From positions 32,109 through 96,108 of IMG/VR virus record IMGVR_UViG_3300044833_000182: a stretch of DNA of 64,000 nucleotides; one strand, written 5' to 3'. Within the stretch, counting starts at the first letter, position 1. Every line of letters begins with the position of its first letter. Below, piece by piece: positions 39,428 to 47,954 of the stretch. Below the pieces are notes generated by a model. That model saw only the letters and a program-made list of their open reading frames with translations. It did no database searches and was not told where the DNA came from. The stretch comes from a virus. The position numbers were made by a program, and so were the translations under genes.

Positions 39428-39504
39428 CACCAGCACCCGTCACCCCCGAAAGAGGACACCGGCAACTAAGCCGGAGATGGGCGGTTCGACTCCCCCGCCG
39501 GGCG
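39428..39504 (+). other. tRNA-like segment, not a canonical tRNA
   Basis: CCGGC-AACTAA-GCCGG resembles an anticodon arm but with a 6-base loop lacking U33, and GGCGG-TTCGACT-CCCCC a T-arm with one mismatch. The 3' GCCGGGC has no 5' partner. Possibly a decayed tRNA. No gene in 39374-39561. Confidence 0.3.
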
Positions 39505-39561
39505 CTTTGATGACTGGCCCCTCGCCCTTCCCCCTCGCCCTCGCCCCGGAGAACAACGCCG

Positions 39562-39750
39562 ATGAGCAGCTTTGAAGCCTGGAACGAGTTCCGCCGCAAC
39601 GAGACGCGCGGCCTTGAGGAACGCGGTCCGTTCTGCTGGCATTGCGGGCAGAAGTGTAGCGGCGACGTAACCGAGACGGTGAGCATCGACGGGCAGACCG
39701 CCGAGGTTGCCGTCTGCGAGCCGACCGAGAACGGCGAGCCCGGTTGCTGA
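39562..39750 (+). CDS. Small zinc-ribbon protein
   Basis: A 62-residue protein with CWHCGQKC and two later Cys. Leader CCTCGCCCCGGAG. Unrecognised. Confidence 0.5.
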   Translation: MSSFEAWNEFRRNETRGLEERGPFCWHCGQKCSGDVTETVSIDGQTAEVAVCEPTENGEPGC

Positions 39751-39783
39751 TGCACATCCTTCCCCTCGCCCCGGAGAACGACC

Positions 39784-40113
39784 ATGTCTGAGCCAACCGA
39801 ATCTTACATCTGCCGTGACTTCAGCGGCCGTACCTTCCTCGCCAGCGAGAACCTCGCGGCGGCCCTGGACCGCGAGACCGTCCGCAGCCCGGTCAACATC
39901 GCCGACGCCCGGGAAATCCACGTCGGGCAGGTCTGGCGCAGCCTGGATACGGGCAACCGCTGGCGGGTCGTGTCCCTCACCCTGGGATCGCAGGAAGGCG
40001 ACGGCAAGGTGACGGTGGAGCGGTTGTCGCCGCGGCCGAAGTGGGAGGAGGCGTCCGGGGGCCGGTACACATGGCATCCCGGGGCGTTCGCGGCGATGGT
40101 TCTTGAGTCCTGA
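39784..40113 (+). CDS. Hypothetical protein
   Basis: A 109-residue protein: VGQVWRSLDTGNRWRVVSL at the centre looks like a small beta barrel. Leader CCTCGCCCCGGAG. Unrecognised. Confidence 0.55.
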   Translation: MSEPTESYICRDFSGRTFLASENLAAALDRETVRSPVNIADAREIHVGQVWRSLDTGNRWRVVSLTLGSQEGDGKVTVERLSPRPKWEEASGGRYTWHPGAFAAMVLES

Positions 40114-40144
40114 CCCTTTCGCTCTCGCCCATTGGAGGATGACG

Positions 40145-40357
40145 ATGAAGACGTATCGCTGCTGGTATCGGGACGGTTCCGCGCGGACCATCGACCAGGA
40201 ATCTCACGAAGGAGCAGCCAAGGAAGCGCAGGAACTTGCTGGACTGGACAACGGACCTGTCCCGACCGATCCCGTCGAGAAGAAGCGATATCTCGCTGCT
40301 TGCAAGGTGAAGCGAACTGAATGCCTGACCGATGGACTGACTCGAAACTGGAAGTGA
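40145..40357 (+). CDS. Hypothetical small protein
   Basis: A 70-residue protein from ATG 40145 (MKTYRCWYRDGSARTI) after TGGAGGA. Strand-helix pattern. Unrecognised. Confidence 0.5.
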   Translation: MKTYRCWYRDGSARTIDQESHEGAAKEAQELAGLDNGPVPTDPVEKKRYLAACKVKRTECLTDGLTRNWK

Positions 40358-40384
40358 CCGTCCTTCGCCCCGGAGGATCGAGCA

Positions 40385-40642
40385 ATGGGCAAGCGCCCCA
40401 AATGCTTCATGTGCTCCCGCAAGGCCAAGGCGCTTACTGCTGGGCGAGACGGCTCAACTTATTGCAATGCTCAGAACGTCGTTCTGTTCTGCTCTGTTCG
40501 CTGCGCTGCCAACTACGGACTCCTTTGGGGTTTCCCGGAAGTGGTTGACCACTGGCACTTTTGCGCTCAAACGAACGAATGGGAGTGTGTCGAGGCCGAC
40601 GCTTGCCTGAAGTGCAGGACGGTCGAAACTGAAGGAGATTGA
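40385..40642 (+). CDS. Cys-rich small protein
   Basis: An 85-residue protein: CFMCSRKAK, FCSVRCAANY and CLKCRT give a treble-clef-like zinc arrangement (FCSxxC is typical of MYM/TRASH-like knuckles). Leader CTTCGCCCCGGAGGA. Confidence 0.6.
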   Translation: MGKRPKCFMCSRKAKALTAGRDGSTYCNAQNVVLFCSVRCAANYGLLWGFPEVVDHWHFCAQTNEWECVEADACLKCRTVETEGD

Positions 40643-40644
40643 CC

Positions 40645-40875
40645 ATGCCCGCGTACAAACTGCCCCTGTCCGTCGATGAACAGCAGCGTATCAGCGATGC
40701 CGCCAATCCGTTCGACGTGCCCGCCCTGCTTGATCTCGTGGCTCGCTCACAGGAGATTATCGGGGCGTGTCGGTGCCAAGCACGAATCGCCCTGAAGGAC
40801 CGAGACGAAACGCGCCATTGCCTACGAAACATCGTCGCCATGTGTGACCAGATCATGCCGGAGAGCCAATCGTGA
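40645..40875 (+). CDS. Hypothetical helical protein
   Basis: A 76-residue protein from ATG 40645 after AAGGAG. Charged, helical. Stop overlaps the next GTG. Confidence 0.5.
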   Translation: MPAYKLPLSVDEQQRISDAANPFDVPALLDLVARSQEIIGACRCQARIALKDRDETRHCLRNIVAMCDQIMPESQS

Positions 40876-41090
40876 ACCTCGCTCGTGTAGCCCTCTATCT
40901 GGAGTACATCGCCTACCGCCTGCGGTGCGAGGCCGGGGAGAAACCGCCGCCGATCCCCGCGCCGGACGCCGTCAACGTCGATCTGCTGGAGGCGTGTCAA
41001 TCGCTGATTGAGTGCGGCGAGGTCGGTTACATCCCGCACCCGGACACGCTGGATCGCGCCCGGGCCGCTGTCGCGAACGCTCGCACCTGA
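40872..41090 (+). CDS. Hypothetical small protein
   Basis: A 72-residue protein from GTG 40872 (VNLARVALYLEYIAYRL), helical N-terminus. Unrecognised. Confidence 0.5.
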   Translation: MNLARVALYLEYIAYRLRCEAGEKPPPIPAPDAVNVDLLEACQSLIECGEVGYIPHPDTLDRARAAVANART

Positions 41091-41140
41091 CCCACCCTCG
41101 CCCGGCGACCGCCCCGCCGCGGCTGACGGAGGAACGACCG

Positions 41141-41401
41141 ATGACCGCCGATCAGCTTCTCGCCTCGACGCCGTCCCTCCTGCGGAAGCTCGACGCGATC
41201 CGCGCCGCGCTTAACGACGAGGCCGGCGAGATCATCGAGCAGTGGCAGACTCTCGCCTCAATGGGGGTGCAGCGGGCCGACCACGCCGCGGCGCTGCTGT
41301 CTCGGCTGCGCCCGCACCTGACGGAGTTGCAGCGGTTCGCCCGGAACTGCGAGGCCCAGATTGACGCTGTGGTGCGCGACCCGTTTGGCCGCGCACCCTG
41401 A
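41141..41401 (+). CDS. Hypothetical helical protein
   Basis: An 86-residue helical protein from ATG 41141 after GGAGGAACGACCG. Unrecognised. Confidence 0.5.
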   Translation: MTADQLLASTPSLLRKLDAIRAALNDEAGEIIEQWQTLASMGVQRADHAAALLSRLRPHLTELQRFARNCEAQIDAVVRDPFGRAP

Positions 41402-41434
41402 CCCCGCACCCTTCGCCCGTGGAGGAACCGACCG

Positions 41435-41683
41435 ATGTTTCGCTGTCTGGAATGCAACGAGGTCGTGAAGACCGAAGAAGGAATGGCCGGCCACAAGTGC
41501 CCGATGGGACCGCAAGCCCGCCTGCCCGTTCTCGAAAACGAAGTGCGGAACATGCTGCGGATGTTCTACCGGGACGACGTGCCGGAACGCCGCGAGTTGG
41601 GTCCGACTGGCTCGATCGTGCTGGTTGCCGTGCTGCGCACCACTGCGGAGCGCTGGCGGAGCCTGCTTGACAGCGAGTCTTGA
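41435..41683 (+). CDS. Small C2H2-like protein
   Basis: An 82-residue protein: FRCLECNEVVKTEEGMAGHKCP has CxxC then H/C ligands (zinc-finger-like), then a helical region. Leader CACCCTTCGCCCGTGGAGGA. Confidence 0.55.
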   Translation: MFRCLECNEVVKTEEGMAGHKCPMGPQARLPVLENEVRNMLRMFYRDDVPERRELGPTGSIVLVAVLRTTAERWRSLLDSES

Positions 41684-41713
41684 CCCGCACCCTTCGCCCT
41701 GGAGAAACAACCG

Positions 41714-42046
41714 ATGTCCGAAATCGAAGAACTCCTCTCTGGCGTCCGCCCCCTGCCCGCCTGCCTCTACGAGAAAAACGGGCTGATCCTCGCCCGCGAT
41801 CCGCTCGACGCCGACCGGCAGCCGCCGTTCCGGGTGGTCGCGGATTGCAATACGGCGTCGGCGCGGAGCATCGCCGGGGCGCAGCCGAAGCGGTGGGCGG
41901 AGGAGTTGTGCCGGCGGGCGAACGCCCATGAGAAGCTGCTGGCGGCGCTGAAAAACTTGCTCCTCGTTTCGCTGCCCACCGACGTTTCCGGGCAGCGCTG
42001 GGTTGACGAGGCCCGCGCTGCTGTGGCCAGCGCCGAATCCGCCTGA
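41714..42046 (+). CDS. Hypothetical protein
   Basis: A 110-residue protein from ATG 41714 (MSEIEELLSGVRPLP). Leader CACCCTTCGCCCTGGAGAAA, nearly the same as the gene before. Unrecognised. Confidence 0.55.
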   Translation: MSEIEELLSGVRPLPACLYEKNGLILARDPLDADRQPPFRVVADCNTASARSIAGAQPKRWAEELCRRANAHEKLLAALKNLLLVSLPTDVSGQRWVDEARAAVASAESA

Positions 42047-42079
42047 CCGGCCACTAATCACCCCGAAGGAATCCCGACC

Positions 42080-42298
42080 ATGCCGCGCCGCAAGCCGCTT
42101 CCGAAGCCTCCGAAAGAGTTGCCCGTTCTCGTCGCTGTCGAACGGGACTACTTCAGCCTGCGGCTGCGGCTGCTGAATCACTCGCCCCCGTTCATCGCCG
42201 CGATGAGCGAGGCGCAGCGGCGGGAGGTGCGCGACCTGTGCCGGAGAATGATTGACGCCCTTGACGCCCTCCATCCCCCGAAGGAGTCCCGACCATGA
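42080..42298 (+). CDS. Hypothetical small protein
   Basis: A 72-residue basic protein (MPRRKPLPKPPKELP). Stop overlaps the next ATG. Unrecognised. Confidence 0.5.
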   Translation: MPRRKPLPKPPKELPVLVAVERDYFSLRLRLLNHSPPFIAAMSEAQRREVRDLCRRMIDALDALHPPKESRP

Positions 42299-42843
42299 AT
42301 CCCCGTTGGACGCCGGGCGACTGGATTCTGGGTGAAGGTGAGATCGATCAGGATGAACGCGGCTACGACGGTTACATTTATGCGCCGCCGGAAGAGGATA
42401 TGCCTGCATCAGAGGCAGGCGGGAATTATCCTGACGACTTGCCTGAAGTCGCCAAGGTGGACCACGAACCCGACGCCCGTCTCATCGTCCACGCAAAGTC
42501 GATGGCGGCGCTGCTGGAAGACTGCCTCGCCCTGCTCTCCAACCGCTTCGGCGCGGCCGACGACCCCGAAGCGGAGGAGCTATGTCATCGCGTTGCCGTG
42601 CTGCTGCACAACGCGGGAGCGGGCGAGCCGGCGAGGATTGCGGGGCAGAAGACGGCGCGGAAGGTGGCGGGAAAGTGCGAGCATCCCGGTTGTACGAACG
42701 CGGCAACGGATACGGTCTACTCGCGGAATCTGCGGCGCGTGCTCTGCTGCTGCGGTGGTCACGCTCAACTCGTCGTGGACGAACGCAACCCGGAGTACGA
42801 TCACGACTGCGAGAATTGCGGTTGTCACCTGCCGATCAACTAA
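42295..42843 (+). CDS. Hypothetical protein with C-terminal zinc site
   Basis: A 182-residue protein. The start (WTPGDWILGEG, DARLIVHAKSMAALLEDC) recalls the HTPGPW/ANARLI family; the end (CEHPGCTN ... CENCGCHLP) is Cys-rich and likely binds zinc. Spans two modules. Confidence 0.55.
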   Translation: MNPRWTPGDWILGEGEIDQDERGYDGYIYAPPEEDMPASEAGGNYPDDLPEVAKVDHEPDARLIVHAKSMAALLEDCLALLSNRFGAADDPEAEELCHRVAVLLHNAGAGEPARIAGQKTARKVAGKCEHPGCTNAATDTVYSRNLRRVLCCCGGHAQLVVDERNPEYDHDCENCGCHLPIN

Positions 42844-42865
42844 CCCCATAAGGAGTTACCCAACA

Positions 42866-43195
42866 ATGGCTGACGGCCGACCCAAGTATTACATTCTCGA
42901 CGACGCCGGCGCCCCTGTCCCCACCGATCTGCTGACGTGGGGACGATGGATGGCTGATCACGACACCGACCGTATTGTGCAGCAAACCGAGATCGAGGGG
43001 CGCTGGTCGCTGAGTTCTATTTTTCTCGGACTGGACCACCAGCACGATCCCAACCGGCCGCCGATCCTCTGGGAAACGATGTTCTTTTCAGAGGGCGGCG
43101 AGGCCGACTACCAGGAGCGGCACACAACCAGGCAGCAGGCGCTGGAACGGCACGCCGCAATTGCCGAGCTGATCCGCAAGGGCCAGATGGCCTGA
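42866..43195 (+). CDS. Conserved phage protein
   Basis: A 109-residue protein from ATG 42866 (after AAGGAG): YYILDDAGAPVPTDLLTWGRWM, then SSIFLGLDHQHDPN, PPILWETMFF and RHTTRQQALERHAA. This order is a recognisable phage hypothetical family. Function unknown. Confidence 0.65.
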   Translation: MADGRPKYYILDDAGAPVPTDLLTWGRWMADHDTDRIVQQTEIEGRWSLSSIFLGLDHQHDPNRPPILWETMFFSEGGEADYQERHTTRQQALERHAAIAELIRKGQMA

Positions 43196-43220
43196 TCCGT
43201 ACACCGAAGGAGTCCCGACC

Positions 43221-44546
43221 ATGACCTCCCCCCTCCATCAGCTCCAATCCCAGGAAGCCGCCCTCGCCGGCGCCGTCCGAACAACCGCCCGGACTGTCCG
43301 CGAGATGGGCGGCGATATCGACGCCAGCCTCGCTGATCTCGCCGACGCCCTCGACGGCAACCGGCGGCATCTCGCGGACGGCATGGCCCGGTTCGCCGGG
43401 ATGCTGCTCTCGGCCGCGCAGGATCACGCGGAGGCTGCCGCTGGCGTGCTGCTGGCGCTGCCGGAACCGCAGCAGGAACAGGCCGCCCCGCTGCTGGGCG
43501 TGGCCGCTGTCAACTCCATCCGCCCCGCTGGCGAACCGCTGCCCCGCACGCCCGCGCAGCAGGCCCGGCTGAACGGGTGGCATGACGTACCGTGCCCCCG
43601 ATGCGGCAGCCTGCACACCGCTGGCGCCACCCGGCAGAACGGCGTTCGCGTCTGGTGTTGTCAGGACTGCGGCGCCGCCGGGCAGGGCGACATCCGCCAA
43701 CCCCCCGTGGAGGCCGCCGTCGCCGCCAGCCGGGCGGCCGTCAAGGAGGCGCAGGCTGCGGCGGTTGCGGTCGATGACGCGCCGGTCGCCGGTCCCTCGA
43801 TGGCCGCGACAATGGCAGGTTGCCCGCCGGTGATGCGGGGGCCGGTTGCGGAGGCGTACGCCGAACCGCACCCGGCGGAGGGTGATCCGTTCGATGAACT
43901 GCGCGAGGCGGTCGGCAACCGCCTTGACGGGATCCAGTACGCCGACAGCACTGCGGGCGACGACGTGATCGGCACTGGCGTTCGCCGTTCCACTGCTGAC
44001 GATCTGATCGACCTTCACCCGTCGCCCGGCGGAACCGAGGACGACGGCAAAGAGGCTGCGGCAACCGCCCGGGAGATCGTTGATCACGTCGCCGATTCCA
44101 TCGCTGCGGATGCCGCGAAGGGTGACGACGTGATTGACCTGAGCGGCGACCGGCCCCTCCGCCCGCTGACGAACGCCGAAGCGGAAGCAGCCTACGACGC
44201 AGCCGAGCCGGTTCACGTCAGCGAGGACCGTATCAAGGAAATCGTGGCCTATGCGACTGACGAGAAGTCCGATGACGGTGGCGAGGATATGATTGACCTG
44301 TCTCCGCCGCCCACCCCCGCCGCACACGCCCCGGAATCGCCCCAGGACGCGACGGCCGGGCAGGCGACCCGCGAGGCGTCCGGGGGCGGCGGGACGCGGC
44401 AGGAAGCGGCGGGGGCGGGGGAAACGGCGTGTCCGGCAGCCGATGCCGACCAACGAGAGCGAGACATGGCCGCTCACACCCGGATCGTCGATGCCGCGCA
44501 GGAGCAGGGGCTTTGCGATAGAACTCTCGTATTTCTATCAGTTTAG
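43221..44546 (+). CDS. Zinc-ribbon protein with repeated acidic motif, C-terminus truncated
   Basis: A 441-residue protein: helical N-terminus, zinc ribbon (CPRCGSLHTAG ... CCQDCGAAG, residues about 118-155), then a long disordered acidic tail with the motif DDVIG, DDLIDLHPSP, DDVIDLSGD, EDMIDLSPPP. The last ~10 residues (CDRTLVFLSV) come from an inserted transposase remnant starting near 44520, so the natural end is lost. Confidence 0.55.
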   Translation: MTSPLHQLQSQEAALAGAVRTTARTVREMGGDIDASLADLADALDGNRRHLADGMARFAGMLLSAAQDHAEAAAGVLLALPEPQQEQAAPLLGVAAVNSIRPAGEPLPRTPAQQARLNGWHDVPCPRCGSLHTAGATRQNGVRVWCCQDCGAAGQGDIRQPPVEAAVAASRAAVKEAQAAAVAVDDAPVAGPSMAATMAGCPPVMRGPVAEAYAEPHPAEGDPFDELREAVGNRLDGIQYADSTAGDDVIGTGVRRSTADDLIDLHPSPGGTEDDGKEAAATAREIVDHVADSIAADAAKGDDVIDLSGDRPLRPLTNAEAEAAYDAAEPVHVSEDRIKEIVAYATDEKSDDGGEDMIDLSPPPTPAAHAPESPQDATAGQATREASGGGGTRQEAAGAGETACPAADADQRERDMAAHTRIVDAAQEQGLCDRTLVFLSV

Positions 44547-44838
44547 TTTCATTTCATCACGTTTCGTCTCAAAGCGTTGAACGACAGGACGGCCGGGTCT
44601 TCTTCGTCCGCGCCGTCCGGCTCGTCGTCCCAGAAGATCGGCTCGATGCCCAGCTCGATGTGAGACGCATGGACGACGCAGATATTGTGGCACAAAAACT
44701 TGCACAGCACCTCGTTCTTCATCGAAACGTCCGTCCGGCTGCGGACGTGGTCGCGGAACTTCGCCTTGATCATCGAGAACGTGCTTTCGGCGTTGCTGCG
44801 CTGGTGATAGTGCTTCAGGAACTCTTCGGAGCGGACGG
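44520..44838 (-). mobile_element. Transposase remnant (DDE, IS4/IS5-like), C-terminal part
   Basis: On the minus strand the frame from about 44838 to 44549 encodes SEEFLKHYHQRSNAESTF, MIKAKFRDHVRSRTDVSMKNE and VLCKFLCHNICVV, the C-terminal block of an IS4/IS5-class DDE transposase (the Glu of AESTF is the likely third catalytic residue). No N-terminal part. The local base composition is more AT-rich at 44520-44580. It has cut off both neighbouring genes. Confidence 0.65.
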
Positions 44839-44890
44839 CAACGAGTTCGACCGCTACAAGCAGGGTTGGAACGCCGGCCGGGAATCACTG

Positions 44891-45055
44891 ATGGAGTTGC
44901 TGCGAAAGGTGGAGTGGTCGGCAAGAGCTGACGGGGAATACGCATGGCAAGTGTGTCCCGTCTGCCTTGAAGGGTGGAAATACAGTATGGAACATGCGCC
45001 CGGTTGCAAGCTGGGCGAGGCTCTGGGGCGGAAGACGACGGAGGAAACCCGATGA
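44891..45055 (+). pseudogene. N-terminally truncated phage gene
   Basis: From ATG 44891 the frame reads MELLRKVEWSARADGEYA, then CPVCLEGWKYSMEHAPGCKLGEALG, a zinc-ribbon pattern of small phage proteins. Codons back to about 44838 (NEFDRYKQGWNAGRES) also look coding, without a start. The 5' end was lost to the transposase remnant. It may still be translated from 44891. Confidence 0.5.
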
Positions 45056-45108
45056 CGTACGAAGAGAAAAGACTGCGCCGGGCGCGAAGAAGGGGAGGGG
45101 TGAGCTGA
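45052..45108 (+). CDS. Tiny basic ORF
   Basis: An 18-codon ORF (MTYEEKRLRRARRRGGVS) that starts in the previous stop and ends in the next start (TGATG). The overlaps suggest translation coupling; may be only a link. Confidence 0.25.
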   Translation: MTYEEKRLRRARRRGGVS

Positions 45109-45142
45109 TGATCCGACGATGTCGTCACTGTGGCGTGCCCTA

Positions 45143-46375
45143 CTGGGCCTGGCACGAAGTCCTGCAACAAATTCAGGTGGCATGCTCGGTGAACCATTTT
45201 CGCATCATCGGAGGGGACCAGAGCCACGCAAAGGGATGGGCGTAGCGTTGGTTGTACTCCGGTCTCGAGACGGTAATATGCTCGATGAACTCGGTCCGGC
45301 TCCTCCAAGAGCCACGCTTGATGTAGTAGTAACTGAACGCTTCGATCAACGATTCTGCTTGGTTCAGCCACGAGGCATGCACCGGCGTGAACCGGGGCCG
45401 CCACCAATCCCCGCACCCCGACCAGTACGCTGCCGTCGCGGCCGCCGTATGGCTGGGATCCCCGTCCTGCACCAGGAACACCCCTTTCAAGCGGCGATGC
45501 CGGCGGCGGAAGGCCCTCAACTCCCTGATGTAGTGCTCCGCGTCCTTGGTGTCCTCAGCCACTACCTCCATCCAGCCGCTGTGGACGACCAAGAAAAACA
45601 ACAGGTTGACCGTGCCGTGCCTGGTGTACTCGAACTCCTGTTGCTCGATGGAGCCGGGGATGGCTCGCCGGATCGGAGTACGCTCCAGCACCTGGTGGTT
45701 GGGCTTCTCATCCACCGCCACCACCCAGATGCCCTGCCGGGCCAACCGCTCCGCATTGGCATAGCACCAAAGGACTTGCTCTGCCCGCTGCTTGAACTGC
45801 TCGTCGAGACGGGATGTTTTCCAGTAACGGGTGCGGTGCGGTTGCAGGTGCGCGTCTTTGAGGATCTGCCGAACCGTGCGTGGGCTGATGGCGGCCACGA
45901 TGCCATCGGCGACCGCCTGGCTCGCCAGATCCTTGCTGGTCCAGTGAGTGATGTGCAGTCCCTCGGCGATGGGCTCCAGGCAGGCGAGTTTGATGATTTG
46001 GGCACGCTGCAGGGGGGGAAATCTCCTGCGGACGGCCCACGCGGGGTTCGTCCAGTAGGAGAGCCTTCCAGCCGCCCTGCTCGTAGCGGCGGCAGATTCG
46101 CCAAACCGTGGTTCGGTCACACTCCAGGCGGTTGGCTACCGCTTGGACCGGTTCCCCGCCGGCAACGGCCAGGACAATACGGGCACGTTCAACCTCAAAG
46201 AAGGGAAGTTGCCGGCTGCGTGCCACGGCCTGTAAGATGGGGGCATCGACGGCAGCGACAGTCAGGGGACGGGGCTTCCGGCCACGCATGGGATCACCTC
46301 CGCTGCGGGAGCAGGGCCTATCCCCCATCGTACCACTTCCCGCGAATTTGTTGCAGGACTTCGTGCCAGGCCCAC
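45143..46375 (-). mobile_element. IS630-family insertion sequence
   Basis: Terminal inverted repeats of 30 bp (45144-45173 and 46345-46374) are perfect, beginning TGGGCCTGGCACG; the outermost base differs. The element is flanked by TA on both sides (45141-45142 and 46376-46377), the IS630 target duplication. It carries one transposase gene in two frames. Confidence 0.9.
45173..46289 (-). CDS. IS630 transposase in two frames
   Basis: Starts at ATG 46289 with GGAGGTGATCCC before it (MRGRKPRPLTVAAVD). The N-terminal HTH (VQAVANRLECDRTTVWRI) is in one frame and the DDE domain (VAVDEKPN, VQDGDPSHT, NQAESLIEAFSYY) in another. The frames meet at a run of seven C on the coding strand (plus-strand G at 46013-46019): GRPQEISP then PLQRAQI. 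A programmed frameshift is known in this family; an inactivating indel is the alternative. It ends inside the left inverted repeat. Confidence 0.8.
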
Positions 46376-46601
46376 TACTCCACCCGCGCGGGACGCGGGC
46401 TGTGTCGCGGTTGCTTTGACGTACCGCTGATTCGCGAGCAGTACCCGCCGCTTGCCCCGTTCGGCGGGAGCGAGGCCGGCAAGATGCAGCGCAAACAGCG
46501 CAAGCCGAAGAAGGACTGAGCAGACCGCTGTTACCCGACCTCACACCCTGACGCCTCGCCGCCCCGGTCCGGCCGCGGGGAGGGAGGGGAACCTGCCGAC
46601 C

Positions 46602-46630
46602 TTGCGATGACGCTATTGGACGGGTATACT
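46602..46630 (+). promoter_or_regulatory. Sigma-70-type promoter
   Basis: TTGCGA (46602-46607), 17 bases, TATACT (46625-46630), upstream of the XRE gene. The 13 bases GGACGGGTATACT (46618-46630) recur exactly at 53147-53159. Confidence 0.65.
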
Positions 46631-46674
46631 TGGCGTTTGGTTTTGATAGTCGCCCCGGACCGGAGGAATCCCCG

Positions 46675-46926
46675 ATGCCCCACCCTTCACCCCCCACTCT
46701 CGGCGCGCTCCTTCGCGCCGCCCGCGACGGCATGGGCATGTCGCGGGCGGCGCTCTCCCGCGAGACCGGCCTGGACCTCGCCTACCTCGAACGCATCGAG
46801 GCCGACGTGGTCCAGGCCCCGAGCTGGTTCACCGTAGTACTGATCGCCGACGCGCTGGGCGCCGAGCTGGAGGAGTTCCGCCCGGGGGTCAAGCCGCCGC
46901 CGAAAAAGGGCAAGGCGACGGCGTGA
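46675..46926 (+). CDS. XRE-family HTH regulator
   Basis: An 83-residue protein: LGALLRAARDGMGMSRAALSRETGLDLAYLERIEADV (in parts) is a Cro/C1-type HTH. It is monocistronic-looking with its own promoter and follows the IS-damaged region. Candidate lysogeny or operon regulator. Confidence 0.75.
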   Translation: MPHPSPPTLGALLRAARDGMGMSRAALSRETGLDLAYLERIEADVVQAPSWFTVVLIADALGAELEEFRPGVKPPPKKGKATA

Positions 46927-47052
46927 AACTATTTCCGGGAATTCCGCTGCACCGCGCTGTTTTGCTGTATCATTACCGTCTATTGGCTGGTAGAATGAGT
47001 AAGTCAGCCGCGGGAATCCCCCCCCGCCGCGACCCCGAAGGAGACGACAACA

Positions 47053-47340
47053 ATGGCGGCACGCAGAGGAAAAAGAAGTTGGACGGCTGTGTGGACCGTC
47101 TGGACGGCCGGAGGGACCGGGCCGGAGATGTTCGAGAACACCCAAAGCGGTTTTGCGTCCGAAGCCGAGGCTCTGGCGTTCGCCTCTTCCGAAGAGACGA
47201 ACGGAGCAACGAAAGAACGGGTCGAGGCGGAGATCGCTGCCCGTGAAGCTGCTGCTGTGGCCCCCGTCAAGGCATGGGGACAGAATCCCCACCCCGAGGC
47301 GTCCCGCTTCGAGGACGAGGATCGTGGGCGGAACTGGTGA
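47053..47340 (+). CDS. Small protein of the WTVWT family
   Basis: A 95-residue protein beginning with a strand WTAVWTVWTAGG then a helix SEAEALAFASS. The next genes (47390 IWTVWIPDG, 47635 RIWTAWER, 47955 VYVVRDASG) show the same strand-helix layout, pointing to a local gene family. Function unknown. Confidence 0.55.
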   Translation: MAARRGKRSWTAVWTVWTAGGTGPEMFENTQSGFASEAEALAFASSEETNGATKERVEAEIAAREAAAVAPVKAWGQNPHPEASRFEDEDRGRNW

Positions 47341-47389
47341 CATCCCCGCGGCCACAACCGCACAACGCCGGAAGGCCGGTAGAGGAGAG

Positions 47390-47605
47390 ATGAAGATGAC
47401 GACCGCAACTGATCTGATCTGGACAGTCTGGATACCTGATGGCCGTTTCTTTCGGGTTCTCGCCCAATACCCGACGCACCGCGAGGCCGAATACACCGCC
47501 TCTGACATCCGATCCGATGGTCAAGAGGCCGTCGTGACGAAGACGGGCGACCGGACGGACGACGCCATCCGCGCCGGCAATCGTCGTCCCAAGGTGCGGA
47601 TCTGA
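47390..47605 (+). CDS. Small protein of the WTVWT family
   Basis: A 71-residue protein from ATG 47390 (after GAGGAG): IWTVWIPDGRFFRVLAQYP, then a helix THREAEYTASD. Paralogous in layout to 47053. Unknown role. Confidence 0.55.
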   Translation: MKMTTATDLIWTVWIPDGRFFRVLAQYPTHREAEYTASDIRSDGQEAVVTKTGDRTDDAIRAGNRRPKVRI

Positions 47606-47634
47606 CCACCAATTCGCCCCGGAGGAACGAGACG

Positions 47635-47883
47635 ATGGCGACCATGACGCGCGACGAGAGGCTGACGGTTGAGGATCGGATCTGGACCGCGTGGGAGCGG
47701 TCCAGCGCCATCGCCCAGAACGACTACCATCGCGACTGTGCGGCTGCTCACGCCGCGTGGCGAACTGGCGGCTCGTATTCCGATCTGGAGGCCGCCACAA
47801 AGGCCGCCCTCGCCGCCAGGAATACGGCGGAAGAGGCCGCGTCGGAGACGTACCGTGCGGCTATGCGGTCGTTGCGGTCCTGA
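47635..47883 (+). CDS. Small Ala-rich helical protein
   Basis: An 82-residue protein (MATMTRDERLTVEDRIWTAWE) with a long Ala-rich helix. Leader TTCGCCCCGGAGGA. Confidence 0.5.
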   Translation: MATMTRDERLTVEDRIWTAWERSSAIAQNDYHRDCAAAHAAWRTGGSYSDLEAATKAALAARNTAEEAASETYRAAMRSLRS

Positions 47884-47954
47884 CCCCACACCCCCACCTC
47901 ACGCGGCCCCGGCCGCACACGCCGGACGGCCGGCAGACGCAAGGAGACTACTCG

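Larger units (their letters stand above)
45108..46519 (+). pseudogene. Zinc-ribbon gene split by an IS630 element
   Basis: Codons 1-11 (MIRRCRHCGVP and TA of the next codon) are at 45108-45142; after the 1233-base insert and the duplicated TA the same frame continues at 46376-46519 (YSTRAGRGLCRGCFDVPLI ... to a stop). The restored 58-residue protein has CRHC and CRGC, a zinc ribbon, with a Lys-rich end. A clean insertional knock-out. Confidence 0.85.

Noticed and set aside
39428-39504. tRNA gene with CUA-like anticodon
   Set aside because: The apparent anticodon loop has six bases and lacks U33; the T-stem has a mismatch and the acceptor is unpaired.
43017-44477. A 486-codon minus-strand frame and other long antisense frames (463-1536, 3901-4728, 19825-20697, 24967-25747)
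   Set aside because: Composition is Arg/Pro/Gly-rich without motifs, no ribosome sites, and real genes with domains occupy the opposite strand.
45119-46519. A 466-codon plus-strand frame
   Set aside because: It is the antisense of the IS630 transposase, joined to the real 3' part of the split zinc-ribbon gene.
46630-46674. Upstream extension of the XRE gene (MAFGFDSRPGPEESP)
   Set aside because: This string echoes translations of tRNA 3' ends and lies before the well-placed GGAGGA ribosome site; start set at 46675.
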